A DNA stretch of 37,333 bases from F1-120-MAGs118 sp013360535 (GTDB lineage: Bacteria; Planctomycetota; UBA1135; GCA-002686595): NCBI GenBank assembly GCA_026647215.1, contig JAPKHC010000039.1, positions 1-37,333 of the forward strand, written 5' to 3'. Positions 17,370 through 24,531 of this stretch are shown piece after piece. Position numbers and translations under genes: made by a program. How positions within the stretch are numbered: the first letter of the stretch is position 1; every line of letters starts with the position of its first letter. Below the pieces are notes generated by a model. The model did no database searches, was not told the DNA's origin, and saw only the letters and a list, made by a program, of their open reading frames with translations.

Positions 17370-18829
17370 AGCTCGACCTCGAGCGCTGCAAGCGCGCGAT
17401 CGGCGAGGCCGCCGCACCGCACTTCCGCGGGCGCATCGAGAACGTCTCGGGCGTGATGGTCGAGGCGACCGGTGTCCCGGCGGCGATCGGCGAGCTGTGC
17501 CGCATCCGGCGCGGGCCGGTCGGCGCGCCCAACGCGCTCGTCGACGCCGAGGTCGTCGGATTTCGCGGCAACACGACGCTCCTGATGCCGCACGGCGACA
17601 TCCTCGGCATCGCCCCCAACCAACCGGTGATCGCGCTCAAGCGCCCGTTTTCGGTGCCCGTCGGACGCGAGCTGCTCGGGCGCATGCTCGACGGCTTCGG
17701 CGCGCCGCTCGACAACGGCCCGCGCGTCCCCGAGCTCGAGCTGCGCTGCGTGCGCACCGACTCGCCCGACCCGCTCAGCCGCAAGCCCGTGCACGACCCG
17801 CTGCAGACCGGTGTGCGCGCGATCGACGGCTTCACGACGCTCGGCCGCGGCCAGCGCCTCGGCATCTTCGCCGGTTCCGGCGTCGGCAAGTCGACGTTGC
17901 TCGGCCAGATCACGCGCGGCACCGACGCGCAGGTGATCGTGGTGTGCCTGGTCGGCGAGCGTGGCCGCGAGGTGCGCGCGTTCCTCGACGAGGTGCTCGG
18001 CCCCGAGAACGGTCCGAAGTCGGTGATGGTCGTCGCGACCAGCGACCGGCCGCCGATCGAGCGCTTCATGGCGCCGTTTGTCGCCGTCACCGTCGCCGAG
18101 TACTTCCGCGATCAGGGTCTCGACGTGCTGCTCGTGATGGACTCGGTCACGCGCTTCGCCGCGGCCTCGCGCGAGATCGGTCTCGCCGCGGGCGAGCCGC
18201 CGACCGTGCGCGGCTTCCCGCCGAGCTTCTTCGCGACCGTGCCGAAGCTGATCGAGCGCATGGGCCGCACGCAGACCGGTTCGATCACGGGCATCCTGAC
18301 GATCCTGCTCGACGGCGACGACGTGAACGACCCGGTGGCGGACACGCTGCGCGGCCTGCTCGACGGCCACCTCGTGCTGTCGCGCGATCTCGCCCAGCGC
18401 GGCCACTATCCGGCGATCGACGTGCTCGCGAGCCTCTCGCGTCTGATGCCGTCGCTCGTCGGCGACGCGGAGCGCAATCAGGCCAACGCCCTGCGCGAGC
18501 TGCTCGCGGCGTGGAAGGAAGGCCGCGATCTGGTCGAGATCGGCGCCTACAAGGCCGGCACGAACCCCAAGCTCGACGCGGCGATGGCGCTGCGGCCCGC
18601 ACTCGACCTGCTGCTGCGCCAGGGCATGCGCGACCTGACGCCGCTGCCGCAGACGCGCGAGATGATCGCGAAACTCGCACAGGTGGCGCTCGGGCAGCAG
18701 CAGCCCGCGCCCGCCCCGGCGCAGGCTCCGCAGCGACCGACGACGCCCGCACGGCCTGCGCAACGCCCCGCCGCGAACGCGCGACCGACCGGCGTGCCCG
18801 TGCAGATGCCGCCGAAGGCCGTGAGGTGA
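17366..18829 (+). CDS. fliI: Flagellum-specific export ATPase FliI
   Basis: FliI is the cytoplasmic ATPase of the flagellar type III secretion system. The 487-aa protein has an N-terminal beta-barrel ('VMVEATGVPAAIGELCRI'), Walker A 'GSGVGKST' (170-177), 'VVCLVGERGREVRAFLDEVL', Walker B 'DVLLVMDSVTRFA' and the family motif 'PPTVRGFPPSFFATVPKLIE'. The C-terminal 45 residues are an unusual Gln/Pro/Ala-rich tail ('GQQQPAPAPAQAPQRP') beyond the normal end at about residue 440. The GTG start overlaps fliH. Confidence 0.98.
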   Translation: MKLDLERCKRAIGEAAAPHFRGRIENVSGVMVEATGVPAAIGELCRIRRGPVGAPNALVDAEVVGFRGNTTLLMPHGDILGIAPNQPVIALKRPFSVPVGRELLGRMLDGFGAPLDNGPRVPELELRCVRTDSPDPLSRKPVHDPLQTGVRAIDGFTTLGRGQRLGIFAGSGVGKSTLLGQITRGTDAQVIVVCLVGERGREVRAFLDEVLGPENGPKSVMVVATSDRPPIERFMAPFVAVTVAEYFRDQGLDVLLVMDSVTRFAAASREIGLAAGEPPTVRGFPPSFFATVPKLIERMGRTQTGSITGILTILLDGDDVNDPVADTLRGLLDGHLVLSRDLAQRGHYPAIDVLASLSRLMPSLVGDAERNQANALRELLAAWKEGRDLVEIGAYKAGTNPKLDAAMALRPALDLLLRQGMRDLTPLPQTREMIAKLAQVALGQQQPAPAPAQAPQRPTTPARPAQRPAANARPTGVPVQMPPKAVR

Positions 18830-18832
18830 TCC

Positions 18833-19303
18833 ATGGCGCGCTTCCGCTTTCCGCTGCACCGCCTGTTGCGCGTGCGCGAGCTCGGTGAGGAGCTCGCGCG
18901 CAACGAGCTGCTCGCGGCCGAGGCGCTCGTGCAGGAAGCCGAGCGCAGGCTCGCCAGCGCCCGCGAACAAGTGCGGTTCGCGCTCGCGCACATCGCGCAA
19001 CTCCAGGCGGCGCCGCAGATCGAGGCCGAGCTCGTGCTCGCCGCACAACGCTCGGTTCCCGCGCTCGAACGGCGCGCGAGAGTGCACGAACAGGCGCTCG
19101 CGGGCGCTCGGGCGGCGGCGGACGTCGCGCGCGAGGCTTGGCAAGTGGCGCGGGTCGACAAGCGTGCGCTCGAGCGGCTCGAGGAACGTGCGAAGGGCGT
19201 GTTCCGCGAGTCGGAACGCGCGCTCGAGGACAAGGCCCTGCAGGAGCAGGTCGATCGCAAGGCCGCGCTCACGGGCCTGGTGCGTCGGAAGGACGAGGTC
19301 TGA
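18833..19303 (+). CDS. fliJ: Flagellar export chaperone FliJ
   Basis: FliJ is a small two-helix coiled coil that connects FliI to the export gate. This 156-aa protein starts MARFRFPLHRLLRVRELGEE, the usual FliJ opening (F-x-L-x-x-L-L-x-x-R), and is almost entirely alpha-helical and rich in Ala, Glu and Arg. Length is typical. It sits immediately after fliI (3-bp gap) and 3 bp before the MotE-like gene. Confidence 0.9.
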   Translation: MARFRFPLHRLLRVRELGEELARNELLAAEALVQEAERRLASAREQVRFALAHIAQLQAAPQIEAELVLAAQRSVPALERRARVHEQALAGARAAADVAREAWQVARVDKRALERLEERAKGVFRESERALEDKALQEQVDRKAALTGLVRRKDEV

Positions 19304-19306
19304 ACC

Positions 19307-20023
19307 ATGAACAAGAACGTCAAGTTCGCGCTGTGGGGCGTCGGTGGCCTGGTGGGCTTCGCGCTCGCGTACATCGTGTTCGCGCTCGTGCTCGGTGCGC
19401 AGCCGCACCAGATCCCGGTGGTCGGCGCGATGTTCCCGGCACCGCCCGAGGCGGCGCAGGAGGCGCCCACGGTGGCGACGTCTACGCCCGCGAACGAGAG
19501 CGCCCCGCGCGAGAACGAGCGCCGCCAGAACGCGAGCTTGCTCGACGTGTTCCAGGTGAACTCGCCGTACTCGCAGGCCGAGCTCGAGGCGCTCGTGGGC
19601 GAGCTCAAGCACAAGGGCAAGGAGCTCGACCAGCGCATCGGCGACGTCGCCGCGCGCGAGAAGCGTGCCGACGAGCGCGCGGAGTTCCTCGACGAGCAGT
19701 ACGCCGAGCTGCAGCGCCTGCGCGCCGGCCTCGAGCAGTGGCAGGACGAGCTCGAGCGTCGCGACGGCGAGGTCTCGGCCGGAGAGCGCGCGCGTGCGGA
19801 GCGTGAGGACGCCAGCTGGGCCAAGCTCGCCAAGATCTTCGGCGAGGGCGAGGTCGGCGAGCTCGGCAAGCGCCTCGCGGAGTATTCGCCGGGCGACGCG
19901 GCCAAGATCCTGCACGCGATGAAACCCGCGCGAGCCAAGGAGCTGCTCGACGCGGTCGGCGCCGACCGCTGGCGCGAGTACGCCGACGCCTACCGCCTGC
20001 TCGACGATCCCGCGGGCAACTGA
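19307..20023 (+). CDS. MotE-like membrane protein with MgtE-N-like C-terminal domain
   Basis: Proteins of this type (MotE/FlaE-like) follow fliJ in many flagellar operons and in some bacteria chaperone or stabilise the stator. The 238-aa protein has one membrane helix (about 8-31, 'LWGVGGLVGFALAYIVFALV'), a Pro/Ala-rich stretch, a coiled coil (about 95-165, 'LDEQYAELQRLRAGLEQWQD') and a C-terminal helical domain, 'KLAKIFGEGEVGELGKRLAE' then 'SPGDAAKILHAMKPARAKEL', which matches the MgtE N-terminal/FliG-like fold. Its place between fliJ and motA supports a motor role. The exact function here is inferred. Confidence 0.85.
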   Translation: MNKNVKFALWGVGGLVGFALAYIVFALVLGAQPHQIPVVGAMFPAPPEAAQEAPTVATSTPANESAPRENERRQNASLLDVFQVNSPYSQAELEALVGELKHKGKELDQRIGDVAAREKRADERAEFLDEQYAELQRLRAGLEQWQDELERRDGEVSAGERARAEREDASWAKLAKIFGEGEVGELGKRLAEYSPGDAAKILHAMKPARAKELLDAVGADRWREYADAYRLLDDPAGN

Positions 20024-20025
20024 GC

Positions 20026-20068
20026 CGTCCCAGCGCTGGGACGCGCGGCCATCGCAACCGGCCGCGCG
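20026..20068 (+). terminator. Two adjacent inverted repeats between the MotE-like gene and motA
   Basis: Immediately past the stop lies a perfect 18-bp palindrome (CGTCCCAGCGCTGGGACG, 20026-20043), followed by a 9-bp stem (CGCGCGGCC 20042-20050 with GGCCGCGCG 20060-20068, loop ATCGCAACC). They sit in the only sizeable gap (138 bp) of the structural operon. No T-tract follows, so partial termination, mRNA processing or a protein site are all possible. The position suggests that motA onward can be controlled separately. Confidence 0.5.
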
Positions 20069-20161
20069 CGCCCCGCGCCCCGTGCGGCATCAAGCGTCGC
20101 GCCATTCCCGACGACAACGAAGACGACTCCTCCCGCCCCCTGAAGAAGCGATGCACGGACG

Positions 20162-20926
20162 ATGGACCTGACGACCCTCTTCGGCCTCTTGATGGCGACC
20201 GCGCTGCTGGTGTGGTCGATCCTTCTCAACGGCAGCCTGCTGCTGTTCTGGGACATGCCGTCGGCGGTCATGGTCATCGGCGGCTCGCTTGCGGTGACGA
20301 TCGTCAGCTACCGTCCGGCCGACCTGAAGGGCCTGATCAAGGTCATGCTGCGCTCGATGTTCTTCCGCCTGCCGACGCCGCAGCAGGAGATCGAGCGCAT
20401 CATCACCTACGCCAACCTGGCTCGGAAGCAGGGCCTGCTCGCGCTCGAGGCCAAGCTGCAGGAGGTCGACGACAAGTTCTTCGCCAAGGGCATCCAGCTC
20501 GTGATCGACGGCTTCGCCGCGGACACCGTGCGCGACATCATGGACCTCGAGCACAGCTTCCAGCAGCAGCGCCACGCGCAGGGCAAGAAGATGCTCGACA
20601 CGATCGGCACGATGGCTCCGGCCTTCGGCATGATCGGAACGCTCGTGGGCCTCGTGCAGATGCTCGCGAACATGTCGGATCCGAGCTCGATCGGCGCGGG
20701 CATGGCCGTCGCGCTCCTCACGACGTTCTACGGCGCCGTGATCGCGAACGTGTTCATGACGCCGATGGCGAACAAGCTCGACCTGCGCGCCAAGGAAGAA
20801 GCGCTCCTGCGCTCGCTGATGATCGAAGGCATCGTCGCGATCCAGTCCGGCGAGAAGCCGCAGCTCATCAAGGAGAAGCTCAAGGGTTTCCTGCCGCCGG
20901 CAGCCCGCGAGGGCGTCGGCTCCTAG
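20162..20926 (+). CDS. motA: Flagellar stator protein MotA
   Basis: MotA forms the five-subunit ring around the MotB dimer and pushes on FliG, driven by ions. The 254-aa protein shows four membrane helices: two near the N-terminus (about 5-25 and 30-50), then 'TMAPAFGMIGTLVGLVQMLA' (about 158-177) and 'GMAVALLTTFYGAVIANVFM' (about 182-201). The cytoplasmic loop contains the usual acidic and basic residues, and the protein ends in a charged tail. The 'PAFGMIGT' motif with its conserved proline is diagnostic. The following motB begins 18 bp later. Confidence 0.96.
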   Translation: MDLTTLFGLLMATALLVWSILLNGSLLLFWDMPSAVMVIGGSLAVTIVSYRPADLKGLIKVMLRSMFFRLPTPQQEIERIITYANLARKQGLLALEAKLQEVDDKFFAKGIQLVIDGFAADTVRDIMDLEHSFQQQRHAQGKKMLDTIGTMAPAFGMIGTLVGLVQMLANMSDPSSIGAGMAVALLTTFYGAVIANVFMTPMANKLDLRAKEEALLRSLMIEGIVAIQSGEKPQLIKEKLKGFLPPAAREGVGS

Positions 20927-20944
20927 CCGCGGACGAGACGGACC

Positions 20945-21733
20945 ATGGGCAAGCACGACGCACCGGAGGAGGCGCAACAGGGCGCGCCCGAGTGGATCGT
21001 GACCTTCAGCGACATGATCTCGCTGCTCGTGACGTTCTTCGTGATGCTGATGAGCTTCTCCACGATGGAGGAGCAGGAGGCGGCGGTGATCGTCGGCGCC
21101 TTCGGCCAGAACACGGGCGGGATCCTCGAGGGCAATCCCAACACGACGGCGACCAGCCCGCCGCGCGAGCGCATGCTCGCGACGCACCCGCTGCGCGGGG
21201 CGACGAAGCCGCACTCGCGACCGGCCGAGGAACTCCCCGAAAACCTCGAGGAAATGGGCCAGAAGCTGACGGAGCAGCACGTCGAGATCGACTTCGACCA
21301 GGTCTCCGATGGCCTGCTGATCCGTTTCGGCGAGGACTGCGCCTTCCCGCCCGGCTCGGCGCAGCCGAACGTGGCCCTCGAGCGCAGCCTGCGCGAGCTC
21401 GGCCGCGTGCTGTGCCACTACCCGCACCTGATCGTGATCGAAGGCCACACCGACGATCACGTCGCTCCCACGCCGAGCCTGCCCGACGAGAGCGCGCTGT
21501 CCCTGGCGCGCGCTGTTCGAGCGGCTCGCGTGCTGATGGAGGGCAACGACATGAGCCGTGACCTGCTGCAGGTCTCGGGCCTCGGCTCGAGCCGGCAGCT
21601 CGCCCCCAACGACACGGCCGCAGGTCGCGCGCGCAACCGGCGCGTCGAAGTCCGCGTCATGGCGCTCTCCAAGACCCGTGCGGACGCGTTGCAGGCCGAG
21701 TTCCGCGCGCGCAAGGACGCAGAAGGACGCTAG
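20945..21733 (+). CDS. motB: Flagellar stator protein MotB (canonical copy)
   Basis: MotB carries the ion-binding aspartate and anchors the stator to peptidoglycan. In this 262-aa protein the single membrane helix (about 18-40) contains the essential residue Asp23 in 'WIVTFSDMISLLVTFFVMLM'. A linker region follows, then an OmpA-like domain with 'IVIEGHTDDHVAP', 'ALSLARAVRAARVLM' and the terminal 'AGRARNRRVEVRVM', all standard for peptidoglycan binding. The hydrophobic/Phe-rich helix pattern could fit either proton or sodium use; I cannot decide. Confidence 0.95.
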   Translation: MGKHDAPEEAQQGAPEWIVTFSDMISLLVTFFVMLMSFSTMEEQEAAVIVGAFGQNTGGILEGNPNTTATSPPRERMLATHPLRGATKPHSRPAEELPENLEEMGQKLTEQHVEIDFDQVSDGLLIRFGEDCAFPPGSAQPNVALERSLRELGRVLCHYPHLIVIEGHTDDHVAPTPSLPDESALSLARAVRAARVLMEGNDMSRDLLQVSGLGSSRQLAPNDTAAGRARNRRVEVRVMALSKTRADALQAEFRARKDAEGR

Positions 21734-21736
21734 GCC

Positions 21737-22426
21737 GTGGCGGAGTTCAAGGAAGATCCCAAGCCCGTCGTGCCGCTGTGGCTCGTGTCGTTCGGCGACA
21801 TGATGACCAACGCGCTCACCTTCTTCATCCTGATGGTGTCGATGTCGCACCAGCGGAACTACGGGCTGATCGCGAAGGGACTCGGCTCGTTCGTCGTGGC
21901 GCTCAAGTCGCACGGCATGCCGGGCCTGATGAGCGCGGGCGAGAAGGCAGCGATCTTCGACGAATTCCGCGCGCGCTTCAACCTGCCGCCTGAAGAGGAC
22001 CCCGAGCGGCGCGAGGCCCACGTCGACGCGAGCGACCTCGAGCTGATCCGCGCTGCGGCCGCCAAGGCGCTCGAGCCGCACGACGAGCTCTACCAGCCGG
22101 CCGTCGCAGCTTTCGAGCCGGGCTCGGCCCGCCTCGGAGACGCCTCGCGCGCCTACCTCGATCGCCTCGCCGACACGCTCCGCCCCAGCCGCACGCAGGT
22201 ACTGCTCCTCGAGGGCCACGCGCTCGACGCCGGGCCGGGTTTTGGCGAGGACGACGCGCGCCTCGCCTTGGCACGCGCCGAGGCGGTGCGCGAGTACCTG
22301 CTCAAGGAACACGAAATTCCTGCCGACAGGGTCGAGGCGAGAGCATGGCTGGTCGAGGTCGAGCCGGATGGCGCGGGTACGCGCTGCGTCGACGCACGAC
22401 TGGTGACCCCCGCTCGCCGCAAGTAG
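21737..22426 (+). CDS. Second MotB-like stator protein with degenerate OmpA domain
   Basis: This 229-aa paralogue of MotB follows 3 bp after it. The membrane helix (about 13-35, 'LWLVSFGDMMTNALTFFILM') keeps an ion-binding-type Asp21. The C-terminal domain is recognisable as OmpA-like ('LLLEGHALDAGPGFGEDDAR', 'LALARAEAVREYLLKEHEIP') but the GHTD motif is GHALD and the closing NRRV motif is missing (CVDARL instead), so peptidoglycan binding may be weak or altered. GTG start. Two MotB-type genes behind a single motA suggest mixed stators or a specialised accessory stator (inference). Confidence 0.85.
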   Translation: MAEFKEDPKPVVPLWLVSFGDMMTNALTFFILMVSMSHQRNYGLIAKGLGSFVVALKSHGMPGLMSAGEKAAIFDEFRARFNLPPEEDPERREAHVDASDLELIRAAAAKALEPHDELYQPAVAAFEPGSARLGDASRAYLDRLADTLRPSRTQVLLLEGHALDAGPGFGEDDARLALARAEAVREYLLKEHEIPADRVEARAWLVEVEPDGAGTRCVDARLVTPARRK

Positions 22427-22438
22427 GACGCCCACGCC

Positions 22439-23215
22439 ATGGCTGACGCAAAGAAGGACGACAAGAAGGACGAGAAGGCCGCGGAGCCCGCGGACCCGGC
22501 GAAGAAGAAGAAGCTGCTCGCCGTCGGCGGCGTCGTCGGTGGCCTCGCGCTCGCGTTCGTCGCCGCGATGTTCGCCGTGCCTTCGAAGGAGAAGGACGGC
22601 CCCCTGCCGCTCGATGGTCCGTTCGTCGGTCCGCTCACGCCCAACAAGGTGCAGGTGAACGCGAACGACGGGCGCGGCTTCATCGTGCTCGAGCTGACGT
22701 TGATGTTCGACGCGTACAGCCCCGACTACCTCACCGGCCGCGCCACGGATCCGGTGTGCCAGGCCGAGATCCGCGATGCGCTCGTCACGATCGCCTCGTC
22801 GAAGTCGCGCACGGACCTCACCGACAAGGTGGGCAAGCCCGTGTTCCTCGAGGAAGTGCGGGCGGCGATCGAGCCGCTCGTCTTCCCGGTGTATGTCGGG
22901 GACAGCCCGTCGTCGACGGGGCCCGACTCCTCGAGCAAGCTCGCGCTCGGCCTGTCGATGTCGAAGTCGACCTTCCGCGGTCTCCACGAGGAGCACGTCC
23001 TCAAGGTCGACGCGGTGCAGAAGAAGCTCTCGGTCGACGCTGGCCCCGAGACGACGTTCCAAGGCGACGAGCGCGACCTCGAGGTGCCTTGCGGCGACGG
23101 CGTCTCGATCTGGGTGGACGTGTCGAAGCTCGACCCAGAGTTCGTCGGCGAGCTCAAGCTCGGCATCAAGGGTCGCACGCGGCGCGTGCTGTGGAACGAA
23201 GTGCTGCTGCAGTAG
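22439..23215 (+). CDS. fliL: FliL-like stator-associated membrane protein
   Basis: FliL surrounds the stator and supports motor torque. The 258-aa protein has a Lys/Asp-rich cytoplasmic tail ('KKDDKKDEKAAEPADPAKKK'), one membrane helix (about 28-47, 'VGGVVGGLALAFVAAMFAVP') and a periplasmic domain with the FliL-like strand 'GRGFIVLELTLMFDAYSPDY' and 'CQAEIRDALVTIASSKSRTD' (the D-x-L-x-x-L-s-s-K pattern). It is about 80-100 residues longer than typical FliL because of a C-terminal extension (from about residue 150). Its position between motB genes and fliM strongly supports the name. Confidence 0.85.
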   Translation: MADAKKDDKKDEKAAEPADPAKKKKLLAVGGVVGGLALAFVAAMFAVPSKEKDGPLPLDGPFVGPLTPNKVQVNANDGRGFIVLELTLMFDAYSPDYLTGRATDPVCQAEIRDALVTIASSKSRTDLTDKVGKPVFLEEVRAAIEPLVFPVYVGDSPSSTGPDSSSKLALGLSMSKSTFRGLHEEHVLKVDAVQKKLSVDAGPETTFQGDERDLEVPCGDGVSIWVDVSKLDPEFVGELKLGIKGRTRRVLWNEVLLQ

Positions 23216-23225
23216 GCGCGCTCCC

Positions 23226-24152
23226 TTGGCCAACAACGTCACTCCCGACGAGGCGCGCGCGCTGGCGCAGGCGCTCTCGAGCGAGAACGGCGATGCCCGC
23301 GCAGCGGCGCACGTCGAGTCGCGGCAGTTCGACCGGCCGCAGCGCCTGTCGACGGCCGAGCGCACCGGCTTGCGCGAGAAGTTGCGGCGCGCGCTGGCGG
23401 AGATCGCGCGCGAGCTCGCGCCTTCGATGCGGGGCGTGCCCGCGATCGAGCTCGTCGAGCTCACCGAGGCCCATGCCGACACCGTGCACGACGGTCTCGT
23501 CGAACCTTTCGCCGTGGCGCGTTTCGACGTCGCGGGGCAGCCCGGTTGGCTGGTGTGGGACTGTGCGGCCGCGCTCGCGATGCTCGACGTGGCGCTCGGC
23601 GCCGCCGAGCCCGGCAAGGCCGCCGCGCGGCCGTTCACGTCGATCGAGCGGGCGATGTTCCCGCGTGCGGTGCAAGGTGCGCTGACGCGCATCGGCAACG
23701 TGCTGGGGCTGCAGATCAGCGCTCCCACGGCTGTGCAGGCGCTCGATTCGCTCGGGAGCTGGCGCCAGGGCGGCGACAAGTCCGAGCCGCAGCGGCTGCT
23801 GATCACGCTCTCGATCGCCGGCCCCGGCGGCGCGAGCACGTGGCGCCTCTACGTGCCCGGCATCGTGCACTCCGAGCGCGCCCCGGCGCGCGCCGAGCGG
23901 CCCGCGCCGCTGCCCGTGCACCTGAACGAGGTGCAGGTCGAAGTGCGTGCGCACCTTGGCGCGAACGAGGTTCCGCTCGCGGAGCTGCTCGCGCTCGAGG
24001 TCGGCGACGTGATCCCGCTCAAGCTCAGCCTCGGCGAGCCGCTGCGTGTGCTCGTGGAGGATCAGGCCTGCCTGCGTGCGACGCTCGGCCGTTCCCAAGG
24101 TCGGCTCGCGCTGCGCGTGCTTTCGGTGGAGCGCCCCAAGCCCGAGGCCTGA
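23226..24152 (+). CDS. fliM: Flagellar motor switch protein FliM (divergent)
   Basis: FliM is the middle rotor switch protein that binds FliG, FliN and phosphorylated CheY. This 308-aa protein has the CheC-like middle domain ('PAIELVELTEAHADTVHDGL', 'ERAMFPRAVQGALTRIGNVL') and a C-terminal SpoA domain ('EVQVEVRAHLGANEVPLAEL', 'LALEVGDVIPLKLSLGEPLR'). Two family motifs are changed: the N-terminal CheY-binding EIDALL is replaced by DEARALAQAL (9-17 region), and the FliG-contacting GGxG loop reads LGAAEPGK (124-131). I chose the TTG start at 23226 because it begins right after fliL and gives the expected N-terminal length; no ATG or GTG fits better. Confidence 0.88.
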   Translation: MANNVTPDEARALAQALSSENGDARAAAHVESRQFDRPQRLSTAERTGLREKLRRALAEIARELAPSMRGVPAIELVELTEAHADTVHDGLVEPFAVARFDVAGQPGWLVWDCAAALAMLDVALGAAEPGKAAARPFTSIERAMFPRAVQGALTRIGNVLGLQISAPTAVQALDSLGSWRQGGDKSEPQRLLITLSIAGPGGASTWRLYVPGIVHSERAPARAERPAPLPVHLNEVQVEVRAHLGANEVPLAELLALEVGDVIPLKLSLGEPLRVLVEDQACLRATLGRSQGRLALRVLSVERPKPEA

Positions 24153-24173
24153 AACGCCGAAGGAACGACAGTC

Positions 24174-24518
24174 ATGGCGGAAACCAAGCGAATGGACGAG
24201 GCGCTCGACGAAGCCGCGCAGGCGGTGCTGGTCGAGACGAACAAGCTCGACGAACTCTCGGGTGGCAAGGCCTCGGGAGATCCGATCGGTCTGGGCAACC
24301 TGATGGACGTGCCCGTCAAGGTCACGGTCGAGGTCGGGCGCACGCGCCTTCCGCTCGGTGAGCTGGTGAAGCTCGGCCCCGGCTCGCTGCTCGTCCTCGA
24401 CCGCGAGTCGCACGAGCCCGCGGACATCCTCGTCAACGGCAAGATCGTCGCACGCGGCGAGGTCGTGACGATCGACGGCGCCTACGGCGTGCGCGTCACC
24501 GCGATCCTCAACCCCTGA
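24174..24518 (+). CDS. fliN: Flagellar motor switch protein FliN
   Basis: FliN forms the lower C-ring and helps export. The 114-aa protein has a short acidic N-terminus and a SpoA domain: 'NLMDVPVKVTVEVGRTRLPL', 'GELVKLGPGSLLVLDRESHE', 'PADILVNGKIVARGEVVTID' and 'YGVRVTAILNP'. This is an excellent match over the whole core. It closes the plus-strand operon; the next gene is convergent after 13 bp, with only a weak 5-bp stem (TGAGG/CCTCA) between them. Confidence 0.97.
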   Translation: MAETKRMDEALDEAAQAVLVETNKLDELSGGKASGDPIGLGNLMDVPVKVTVEVGRTRLPLGELVKLGPGSLLVLDRESHEPADILVNGKIVARGEVVTIDGAYGVRVTAILNP

Positions 24519-24531
24519 GGGTCCCTGAGCC

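Noticed and set aside
14126..19915. A 1929-codon open frame on the minus strand across fliE to the MotE-like gene
   Set aside because: It is exactly antisense to a chain of well-identified flagellar genes and its translation is a low-complexity mix of Arg, Leu, Ala and His. Long antisense frames are expected in such GC-rich DNA.
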